From: an uncultured Alteromonadaceae bacterium
GTDB lineage: Bacteria > Pseudomonadota > Gammaproteobacteria > Pseudomonadales > Halieaceae
DNA length: 60,814 nucleotides
Assembly: GCA_913064725.1 (NCBI GenBank)
Contig: CAJYAI010000008.1
Coordinates: forward strand, 1 to 60,814
Direction of reading: 5' to 3'
The number at the start of each line of letters is the position of its first letter. Position 1 is the first letter of the stretch. The notes under the pieces are model-generated. The model saw nothing but the letters and a program-made list of their open reading frames with translations, was not told the DNA's origin and did no database searches. Positions 1-7,570 of this stretch are shown here, one piece after another. The position numbers and the translations under genes are program-made.

Positions 1-443
1 GTCGAGTCAACAACGTAGGCAAGCATGGCTCTGGAGGTCTTAAAGCGGTCTGTCACCGCCTTCATGGTTGCGCCGACCGTCAATGAGTTAAGGTAGTCGT
101 CGAGAAAAATGACAAGACCTAATCCCCAAGTGGCCAATAGGCTTTGTCGCTTTGAGTTGAGGCGCTGCAGCAATAAGTTGCCAAAGGCCATTGACCCCCC
201 ACTGCGCACCAAAAGCGCAATGAATACACCGTAGAGGGCGCAGACCAGAATAATCCACGCCACATCTTCATCTCGAAGCACCGCGAGCGACACCTCGGCG
301 AGCGTGTCCACGAAGCCAAAACCGTCCATTAAAATGAACGCAAATAAAGCCCCCGCAACGACAGACTCCAATGTTCGCTGTGTCTTAATCGCTAACGCCA
401 AAACTAATGCAGTCGGCAGCAAACTGACTATTCCGTATTCCAT
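1..443 (-). CDS. NhaC-family Na+/H+ antiporter, N-terminal part (runs off window)
   Basis: The reverse strand encodes 147 residues from an ATG at 441-443 and is still open at the window edge, so the C-terminal two thirds are missing. An AGGTGA ribosome site lies five bases upstream of the ATG. Several hydrophobic helices are followed by FLDDYLNSLTVGATM (residues 113-127) and a SRAMLAYVVDS stretch, which match the conserved core of NhaC-type antiporters. These are inner-membrane proteins that exchange sodium for protons. An antiporter in a sodium-rich habitat fits the marine character of the rest of the window. The substrate is assigned by family only, since some relatives exchange organic ions. 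Confidence 0.8.
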   Translation of the reverse strand, partial: MEYGIVSLLPTALVLALAIKTQRTLESVVAGALFAFILMDGFGFVDTLAEVSLAVLRDEDVAWIILVCALYGVFIALLVRSGGSMAFGNLLLQRLNSKRQSLLATWGLGLVIFLDDYLNSLTVGATMKAVTDRFKTSRAMLAYVVDS

Positions 444-581
444 GGTTTCACCTGCCTTTCAAAAACGCCGCGACAGTGCGAGTCTACAGTGCAAGACAGT
501 GAATATTCACCTCAACTTGAAGTTTTCATCGCGAAGCGCCATTCTCGCGCGTCCATTCAAGCTCGCTAATGGGTAAACGCT

Positions 582-1598
582 CTGAATACGCCAAAACATG
601 ACCACTCCCGCATTGCTGTCATTGGTGGAGGCTCGTGGGGAACGACCCTGGCATCACTGATTTGTCGAAATGCGCACGTAAGCCTGTGGGCCCGTGATAA
701 GTCGGTCGTCGACGAAATAAATAGGTCTCACACCCACGATCGCTATCTGCCGGGTTTGAGCCTAAACCCATTATTGCGCGCGACAACTGACTTGGACGCT
801 GCCGTAACCGAAGCGGACGCGATTTTGGTCGCGATTCCGTCACACACCTTTAGAGACGTATTTCAGCGAGTTGCGCCCTTAGTCCCGAATGCTGCGCCCA
901 TTATCAGCATGACCAAAGGGCTCGAAGCCAGCACAGAAAAGCGCATGACCGAGATCATCCGGGAGTACTGTCCGGGTCATCCTGTTGGAGTTCTTACCGG
1001 ACCCAATCTCGCCCGAGAAATCCTCGAGGGAAAAGCGGCAGCCGGCGTCTTAGCACTCGATGATCCTGCAGCAACTTGGCTGCAACCTCTGCTCAATGTG
1101 GGTTTATTTCGCGTCTACCGCAATGATGACGTTGTGGGTTGCGAGCTCGGTGGCGTACTCAAGAATATCATCGCCATTGCAGTGGGCCTCGGTGACGGCC
1201 TAGGTGCCGGCGATAATACGCGTGCGGCACTGATTACTCGCGGCCTTGCCGAAGTAACTCGACTCGGCACAGCCTTAGGCGGCCGGGCCGAGACCTTTGC
1301 TGGACTTGCGGGCATGGGCGACATGATTGCGACCTGCACGAGCGAACAGAGTCGAAATCGCCATGTCGGCCTTCAACTCGCCAAGGGGCGCAGCGTGAGT
1401 GAGATTACCAACGCTATGAACATGGTCGCCGAGGGCGTAAAAAGTGCGGCAACCGTCGTTTCGCTGGCAAACCAGTATGAGATAGAAGTCCCTATATGCG
1501 GTGAAATCCATCGCATTCTCGCGGGTCAAGCTGACGCCACGCGTGTTTATAGAGGCCTATTACGCGTCGTCGCGGGCACTGAATCGGAACCCGGTTGA
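582..1598 (+). CDS. gpsA: NAD(P)H-dependent glycerol-3-phosphate dehydrogenase GpsA, start codon uncertain
   Basis: GpsA reduces dihydroxyacetone phosphate to sn-glycerol 3-phosphate for phospholipid synthesis in the cytoplasm. The nucleotide-binding motif IGGGSWG, the GVLKNIIAIAVG block with the catalytic lysine, NTRAALITRG and GLAGMGDM are all present in order. The reading frame is open from an in-frame TAA at 567-569 but has no ATG, GTG or TTG before the TTG at 756, which would remove the whole dinucleotide-binding motif. I chose CTG at 582, which gives 338 residues, close to the usual length of about 339. The alternative is a one-base loss in the CCC run at 607-609. Restoring it would give an ATG start at 598 reading MTTPRIAVIGGGSWG. 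Function is certain; the start is not. Confidence 0.9.
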   Translation: MNTPKHDHSRIAVIGGGSWGTTLASLICRNAHVSLWARDKSVVDEINRSHTHDRYLPGLSLNPLLRATTDLDAAVTEADAILVAIPSHTFRDVFQRVAPLVPNAAPIISMTKGLEASTEKRMTEIIREYCPGHPVGVLTGPNLAREILEGKAAAGVLALDDPAATWLQPLLNVGLFRVYRNDDVVGCELGGVLKNIIAIAVGLGDGLGAGDNTRAALITRGLAEVTRLGTALGGRAETFAGLAGMGDMIATCTSEQSRNRHVGLQLAKGRSVSEITNAMNMVAEGVKSAATVVSLANQYEIEVPICGEIHRILAGQADATRVYRGLLRVVAGTESEPG

Positions 1599-1661
1599 CA
1601 CTGCTAAAACCACGATACATGCTCGCGATTCCACGTTTGTATATTGGTAAGACGCTATAAC

Positions 1662-2507
1662 ATGAGATATTCAGCGCAGAATTTCGTTCTCACGCTACGC
1701 TCTCTGGCTCTTTCTCTGTCTCTGTTCTCTCTGCTCGCCGCCTGTAGCACAAGCCCTACGGGTAGAAATCAATTTCTCATCGTCTCTCCTGAATCCGCTA
1801 TTCAACAGTCGAGTGGCGCCTACAACCAAGCGGTCGCAGCACTCAAAGAAGAGGACAAGGTGTCTAACGACGCGTTGCTTGAGTCGCGCGTTCGACGTGT
1901 TGCCGGGAGAGTGGTAACAGCCGCCATCACCGAGTTTCCTAGCTCGAAGAACTGGGACTGGAGTGTTGTTGTTGTTGACGATGACGAGGTCGTCAACGCC
2001 TGGTGCATGGCCGGCGGTAGGATGGCGGTATACACGGGCCTCTTTGCGCAGCTCAAGTTAACCGATGCGGAATTTGCCCAAATCATGGGGCACGAGATGT
2101 CACATGCGCTCGCTAATCACACTGCCGAACGGATGTCCCGCGCCATGGCCATCCAACTTGGCTTACTGGGCGTCAACGCCGCAACCAATGGCAGTAGCGG
2201 CGCGGGGCAAAGTGCAGAGCTATTAGCGCAAGTCGCGCTAGAGCTGCCTAACAGTCGTGTCGCAGAGCGAGAGGCAGATGCGCTCGGTATGCGACTAGCG
2301 ACGCTCGCCGGTTATGACCCGGAAGCCGCGGTTACGCTTTGGCAAAAAATGTCAGGACTAGACGAAGATCGTCCACCCGAATTCTTAAGCACACACCCGG
2401 CCCCCAATGACCGCCAAGCCAGACTGAACGCGATGATCCCAGCCATGCGCGACTTAAACCCTGCCGGTAGTAAGCTGCCCGCCACGGTAATCACCATCGT
2501 CGACTAG
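1662..2507 (+). CDS. M48-family zinc metalloprotease, lipoprotein
   Basis: This is a 281-residue lipoprotein protease. The signal peptide ends in the lipobox LLAAC with Cys28, so it should be acylated and face the periplasm. The zinc-binding HEMSH motif is at residues 144-148 and the EREAD element supplying the third ligand is near residue 204. TGRNQFLIVSPE after the lipobox is typical of the LoiP/YcaL/Oma1-like branch, which takes part in outer-membrane protein quality control. I start at ATG 1662 because it directly precedes the signal peptide; a TTG at 1644 would add six unhelpful residues. The gene ends by overlapping the convergent transporter stop in a shared CTAG. Confidence 0.85.
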   Translation: MRYSAQNFVLTLRSLALSLSLFSLLAACSTSPTGRNQFLIVSPESAIQQSSGAYNQAVAALKEEDKVSNDALLESRVRRVAGRVVTAAITEFPSSKNWDWSVVVVDDDEVVNAWCMAGGRMAVYTGLFAQLKLTDAEFAQIMGHEMSHALANHTAERMSRAMAIQLGLLGVNAATNGSSGAGQSAELLAQVALELPNSRVAEREADALGMRLATLAGYDPEAAVTLWQKMSGLDEDRPPEFLSTHPAPNDRQARLNAMIPAMRDLNPAGSKLPATVITIVD

Positions 2508-4477
2508 GTTCTTCGATGCTGCTCGAATTGAGCGAGTACATCGGCGATGACCTGTGCTTCCGTGAGCCCCCATAAACAGTAGCCAGCAGAGCCTGAGTTG
2601 AGATGAACCTCGGTCACCGACGTAGATCCTTCAACGGGGAGTGACACTTCATCACCATTGGTTTCAGTAGATGCGTCTACACTTTGCGGCGCCAGCTTCA
2701 CTGTGTAAGTAAAGGCTGATTCTTCGTCACCCTCAGCTTCCTCCGTTCCCACGGCGCTCAGCACCACGGAGCCGTCTCCGTCGATGTGATCGACCACCTC
2801 AGCAGAGACACCGTTTTTATCGAGCTCAGAGGCAAATGCCGACAACGCAGGAAGTACCGTTTCTCGCTGAAACTTAACAACCGTATTGTCCGAGGGTGCT
2901 TCTAGCAAAGCACCCAATCGCGACTGCCAATCAATATCCGCATCCGTATCAAAGCTCGGTGGGGCTTTTCCGAAACTCGACTGCATATCCGACCGAAGTG
3001 ATCGCTGGAGACCCCAGAGCGCGCCTAACAGTATGACTGAGAACGGCAGCGCACTTGCGATAGTCGCGGTTTGCAGCGCTCCTAAGCCACCTGTAATCAA
3101 AAGCGTAGCCGATATCGCAGCAATGATCCCGGCCCAAAGAACACGTTGGAATACGGGCGTCTCATCAACGCCTCCGGATGCCATCATGTTGAGTACCAGT
3201 GCCCCGCTATCTGCCGACGTGACAAAAAAGATAACGATCATCACCAAACTCAAAAGCGAGAGGTAGAACGTTCCCGGCAAATAGTCTAAAAACAGAAACA
3301 GACCTAGCGGCTGATCATTTGCAACCGCCTCACCAAATGCTGTTTCACCCGCGTGAATCAGCTCAATGGCGCTGCCGCCAAAGACGTTCATCCAAAGGAC
3401 AACAAAGAGGGTTGGCGCCACCATGACACCAATCAAAAACTCGCGAATTGTCCGGCCGCGTGAAATACGCGCGATGAAGATACCAACGAAAGGAGCCCAA
3501 CTAATCCACCAGCCCCAATAAAAGATGGTCCAGCCACCCAACCATTCCGTGTCCTCGTAAGTGAAGAGGTTCGTGGAGGTTGTTATTAAATTGGCGACAT
3601 AGAAGCCAAAGTTTTCCAGCGTGCCGCCAAGGATCAATGCGGTAGGACCCATAAGAAGCACAAAACACAACAGGGCGATTGCGAGGAACGAGTTGATTTC
3701 GGAGAGACGCTTGATTCCGGTATCCAAACCCAGTGCCACAGACACAGCTGCCATCGACATGATAGCGATGGTTATGGCGAGCTTCATACCCCCCGACTCT
3801 GGCACATCGAAAAGGTAGTAAAGGCCGGTGCTCAACTGCTCGACACCCAGCCCCAAACTTGTCGAAATACCAAAGGTCGTGCAGACGATCGCGAATACAT
3901 CGATCGCCGCGCCAAATGGACCATAAATTCGATCCCCCACAATAGGAAAGAAGGCAGACCGGAGTGTCAGTGGCAAGCCGCGCCGGAATGAGAAGTACGC
4001 TAATACTAGGGCCATCAGCGCGTAGACTGACCAAGCGTTGAACCCCCAGTGGAGCATGGTCAAGTTAACCGCCTGGTTCTCTGCTCCAATCGCGGTACCG
4101 TCACCGATGGGCGGTCTCAGGTAGTGCACAACAGGCTCAGCCACGCCATAGAACATTAGCCCGATGCCAACACCCGCAGCAAACAGCATAGATAACCAAG
4201 AGAAGAGACTGTAGTCGGGCGACGAGTTATCTGGGCCAAGTCGAATACTGCCCACCCGGGAAAACGCTAGCACACCTGAGGTGATCAGCAGAATCGCCAT
4301 CACAAGGCCGTAGTACCAGCTGGCGTGCTCGACAATTGCCGCTTGCATAGCGCCGAAAGCCGCATCGCTGGCATCTGGAAAGAGCAGGACGATGCCTACC
4401 GTGCTTAGCAAAAAAACGATTGAGGGAATGAACACTGCCTTGTCGACGACAAAGCTACGACTGAACATATTCAACAT
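2504..4477 (-). CDS. BCCT-family betaine/choline/carnitine transporter
   Basis: A 657-residue inner-membrane protein with about twelve hydrophobic helices. It carries the BCCT signature GWWISWAPFVGIFIARISRG and the glycine-rich MFYGVAEPV region. Members use sodium or proton gradients to import trimethylammonium compounds such as choline or glycine betaine. After the last helix (about residue 520) it carries a cytoplasmic tail of roughly 130 residues rich in Asp and Glu. Long regulatory tails are known in osmosensing BetT-like members, so a choline/betaine role in osmoadaptation is likely, but the substrate is inferred. A MarR regulator resembling CosR/EctR lies 5 kb away and might be relevant to osmolyte control. 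Confidence 0.9.
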   Translation of the reverse strand: MLNMFSRSFVVDKAVFIPSIVFLLSTVGIVLLFPDASDAAFGAMQAAIVEHASWYYGLVMAILLITSGVLAFSRVGSIRLGPDNSSPDYSLFSWLSMLFAAGVGIGLMFYGVAEPVVHYLRPPIGDGTAIGAENQAVNLTMLHWGFNAWSVYALMALVLAYFSFRRGLPLTLRSAFFPIVGDRIYGPFGAAIDVFAIVCTTFGISTSLGLGVEQLSTGLYYLFDVPESGGMKLAITIAIMSMAAVSVALGLDTGIKRLSEINSFLAIALLCFVLLMGPTALILGGTLENFGFYVANLITTSTNLFTYEDTEWLGGWTIFYWGWWISWAPFVGIFIARISRGRTIREFLIGVMVAPTLFVVLWMNVFGGSAIELIHAGETAFGEAVANDQPLGLFLFLDYLPGTFYLSLLSLVMIVIFFVTSADSGALVLNMMASGGVDETPVFQRVLWAGIIAAISATLLITGGLGALQTATIASALPFSVILLGALWGLQRSLRSDMQSSFGKAPPSFDTDADIDWQSRLGALLEAPSDNTVVKFQRETVLPALSAFASELDKNGVSAEVVDHIDGDGSVVLSAVGTEEAEGDEESAFTYTVKLAPQSVDASTETNGDEVSLPVEGSTSVTEVHLNSGSAGYCLWGLTEAQVIADVLAQFEQHRRT

Positions 4478-4703
4478 AATGACTGTTTTTACCTTAGCGT
4501 GATCTCAAAGTGTAACAGCTAGCTGGCGGAAGGCACGCACGGTGAATTTAAACGGGCAAAAAGCAATTCTTTAGGGTGCAAACGGTAGTATTTTTATAAT
4601 AGTAAATTAAATCAGTTACTTATAAATCCACCTTAGCGGGCTATCGTCAGTAAATAGTTTGAGGTATTATAAAAAAGTCACTCTAAAATAATGGTCAATT
4701 TAT
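4478..4703. promoter_or_regulatory. AT-rich divergent promoter region between BCCT transporter and TonB receptor 1
   Basis: This 226-base stretch is clearly richer in A and T than its neighbours and lies between two divergent genes. A perfect TATAAT is at 4595-4600, with no convincing -35 at the right distance. A TATTAT is near 4665. No Shine-Dalgarno sequence precedes the receptor ATG at 4704. I see no convincing Fur box. It probably holds the promoters of both genes. Confidence 0.45.
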
Positions 4704-7505
4704 ATGTTCACTGTGAAAAAATTTAGTCCCAGTCCATTAGCCTTGGCGGTCGCCGCGGCCACAATTCCCCTCCTCTCCACTACCGCTACAGCTCAAAACA
4801 CCCTAGAGGAGGTTGTCGTTACTGCTACCAAAAGGGCAGAGAGCACACAGGATATTGCCGTTTCGGTTGAGGCGCTGACCAGCGACACCATCGATGACTT
4901 TGGCATTACTAATTTCGAAGATTATTTAATTCAGCTACCCGGGGTAACTGCAGGTGGAAGCGGTCCCGGACAAAATACCATTTATATCAGAGGTGTTGCT
5001 TCAACAACTCCGAATCTGACAACTGCCGGTGTAGCCGGAATAGCACCCAACGTTGCCCTTTACCTCGACGAACAGCCATTGTCGCAGCCAGGCAGAAACC
5101 TTGATGTGTACACAGCGGATTTAAACCGTGTTGAGGTGCTAAAAGGCCCACAAGGTACTTTGTTCGGCGCTAGCTCACAGGCGGGTACTGTCAGACTCAT
5201 TACCAACAAGCCAGACTTCAGCGAAGCCTATGGAAGCTTTAAAGCAGATTTCTCAGAAACGCGAGTCGGCGAGGGAAGTAACCGTTTTGAAGCCATGTAT
5301 AACCTACCAATTTCAGATTCGGTCGCTGTTCGCGCCGTCGCTTACCGGGATAATCAAGGTGGATGGGTAGACAACGTTGCGGGTACGCTTACATTAGAAG
5401 AGAGTGCGCGCTTTAGAGACGCAGGCTACATGCGCTCCAATGGAGTCCCCGTTTCAGAAGCTCGTGCAGGGTTGCAATCAGCTACTTATATCAACAATTT
5501 ACCCCCCGAAGTGGCCTACACCAGCTCACGCATACCGTTCGACCCCTCGGATCCCAACTCGTTAGTAGAGTTCAGAGCCGCCAACAATGCTGACCTTGTA
5601 GAGAAAGACTTCAACGATACTATTTATGAAGGCGCGCGAATCTCACTACAAGCACAACTCAGTGACGATTGGAGCCTTCTATTAGGCGCAATGACGCAGG
5701 AATTGGAGACCGACGGTACCTTCACTGCAGACCCAACCTTAGGGACGGATTCACCTAGTATCCAACGATACAGTCCCGACCGCCTTGAAGACTCGTTCGA
5801 TAATTTCAATTGGACCCTTGAAGGCCGCATTGGTGAGTTAGAGGTGATCTATACGGGTGCCTACACCGAGCGAGAGAGTGATCAGATCGTTGACTACACT
5901 GATTATATGTTTGTCGGTCAATATCTCCCCTATTACATTTGTGATGCGTCGGTGAGCTACCCAGAGTACAACTACTATCAGGAGGGTGCTCCCACAAATC
6001 AGGCTTTCGGTACGTGCTACGAGCCCGATTTATACGGTCTCAGCTATTCGGAGACTGAGGTCCAAACTCATGAGATTCGATTCAGCACAGACCAGAGCAG
6101 AGATATGAGGCTCACCGCTGGCGCTTTCTACAGCGACCTTCAGCTAGAAGAACGTGTTGATTTTAGCTATCCGAGCGTGAACAAAATCAACTTTTACGAT
6201 TTCTATCCTGGTCAATCGATAACAGAAGCAATTCCCAACTTCCCCCACGAAGGATCGATTATTACGGAAGACGGACCGTATCCCAGAGACACTGTGTTCA
6301 GAAATGACGTGCGCAGAACAGATGAGCAATACGGCATCTTCGGCGAACTCAGTTACGATTTGAGCGACGAATTATCGGCAACTCTCGGTGCTCGCTACTA
6401 TGACGTCGAAGTTGATTTAGAGGGCGGCGCAAACGCAACATTTTGTAACCCCTTCTTCGCAAACGATCAAAACTCTTTTGGTACAAATATCAGCGATCTC
6501 TACGACGGTGACGGATCTCTGCGTTACGTGGGTGACTGCGGCTTCACCCCGCGAGTAGAGGCAGGAACCACGCTTGATGAACTCATTGCCCTTTGGGAAG
6601 CAGGCGATCCTTACAGCTTGGGAAGGGGTGAGTACGTCAACGCACCCAATGCGGTCAGCATTGCTGAGCTTGAAGGATTTTTAAAGGCGCTTGACGCGCC
6701 TGATGTGGCCGCAGCCTCAGGTACCATCTTGAAATTAAGCCTGAGCTACACGCCATCCGATGACGTGTTGCTGTACGCAACGTTCTCCGAGGGTTATCGA
6801 CCTGGCTTGCTTAATAGACCCGGCGGTGCTCAAGGACCCAATGGATATGAAGTGCCATTTGAGCTTGCAACGGATGACGTTACAAATTACGAGGTGGGCT
6901 GGAAGGCTGACTTAGCAGACGGTACTTTACGCATCAACGGCAGTGCGTTTTTTATCGAGGTTGATCGTCTTCAAACCACAATTTTCGATCCAAGTATCGT
7001 GAATCTATTTTTCTCTGACAACGCCGCCAATGCAGAGGTCAAAGGCCTCGAAGGAAACCTAACTTGGCTACCACAGTCACTCCCCGGCCTAATGATTGGA
7101 GCGTCTTACTCTGTTCTTGACACTGAAATTACAGAAAAACTGGTGGATACCAATGATGTAAGGGTTGGAGACTCATTAGCATTTGCACCAGAGCTCCAGT
7201 TCAATGCCAATGCCCGTTACAACTGGACGACTGCCGGCGGACTAGATGCGCATTTGATGTACAACATTGCATACTCTGACGAGTCATACAGTGACATCAT
7301 AATAATTAATCGGGATCGGGTGGACAGCTGGACTATGATGGGAGCGAGTGTTGGTGTTTCCTCAGATAACTGGGATGCGACGTTCTATGTTGAAAACTTA
7401 ACGGATGAACGCGCTGAGCTGTCGAGAAACTATGTGAATGATCGATCTAGGGCGACTTATGCGCGGCCTAGGACAGTCGGTGTGCGTTTAGGCTATAAGT
7501 TCTAA
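4704..7505 (+). CDS. TonB-dependent outer-membrane receptor 1
   Basis: A 933-residue outer-membrane receptor. The signal peptide ends at ATAQ (about residue 31) and is directly followed by the TonB box NTLEEVVVTATKR. A plug domain (about 45-170, with VEVLKGPQGTLFGASS near 143-157) leads into a beta-barrel that ends in the terminal RPRTVGVRLGYKF. It should import a large nutrient using energy from an ExbB/ExbD/TonB motor such as the one at 42-47.6 kb. The substrate cannot be read from sequence. Residues 398-448 hold twelve tyrosines with Cys413 and Cys438, probably an extracellular loop. A TPR-sulfotransferase gene follows 65 bases downstream, beyond a strong terminator. Confidence 0.92.
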   Translation: MFTVKKFSPSPLALAVAAATIPLLSTTATAQNTLEEVVVTATKRAESTQDIAVSVEALTSDTIDDFGITNFEDYLIQLPGVTAGGSGPGQNTIYIRGVASTTPNLTTAGVAGIAPNVALYLDEQPLSQPGRNLDVYTADLNRVEVLKGPQGTLFGASSQAGTVRLITNKPDFSEAYGSFKADFSETRVGEGSNRFEAMYNLPISDSVAVRAVAYRDNQGGWVDNVAGTLTLEESARFRDAGYMRSNGVPVSEARAGLQSATYINNLPPEVAYTSSRIPFDPSDPNSLVEFRAANNADLVEKDFNDTIYEGARISLQAQLSDDWSLLLGAMTQELETDGTFTADPTLGTDSPSIQRYSPDRLEDSFDNFNWTLEGRIGELEVIYTGAYTERESDQIVDYTDYMFVGQYLPYYICDASVSYPEYNYYQEGAPTNQAFGTCYEPDLYGLSYSETEVQTHEIRFSTDQSRDMRLTAGAFYSDLQLEERVDFSYPSVNKINFYDFYPGQSITEAIPNFPHEGSIITEDGPYPRDTVFRNDVRRTDEQYGIFGELSYDLSDELSATLGARYYDVEVDLEGGANATFCNPFFANDQNSFGTNISDLYDGDGSLRYVGDCGFTPRVEAGTTLDELIALWEAGDPYSLGRGEYVNAPNAVSIAELEGFLKALDAPDVAAASGTILKLSLSYTPSDDVLLYATFSEGYRPGLLNRPGGAQGPNGYEVPFELATDDVTNYEVGWKADLADGTLRINGSAFFIEVDRLQTTIFDPSIVNLFFSDNAANAEVKGLEGNLTWLPQSLPGLMIGASYSVLDTEITEKLVDTNDVRVGDSLAFAPELQFNANARYNWTTAGGLDAHLMYNIAYSDESYSDIIIINRDRVDSWTMMGASVGVSSDNWDATFYVENLTDERAELSRNYVNDRSRATYARPRTVGVRLGYKF

Positions 7506-7527
7506 CTCGCGAGAGCATAAAGCACCA

Positions 7528-7555
7528 AAAGCTCCCACCACGGGAGCTTTTTTTT
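7528..7555 (+). terminator. Rho-independent terminator after TonB receptor 1
   Basis: A ten-base-pair stem (AAAAGCTCCC / GGGAGCTTTT) with a five-base loop ACCAC runs into a T tract ending at 7555. It starts 23 bases after the receptor stop and ends just before the ribosome site of the sulfotransferase gene. Partial read-through could therefore set the ratio of the two products. Confidence 0.9.
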
Positions 7556-7570
7556 GGCTGGGAGAATAGG

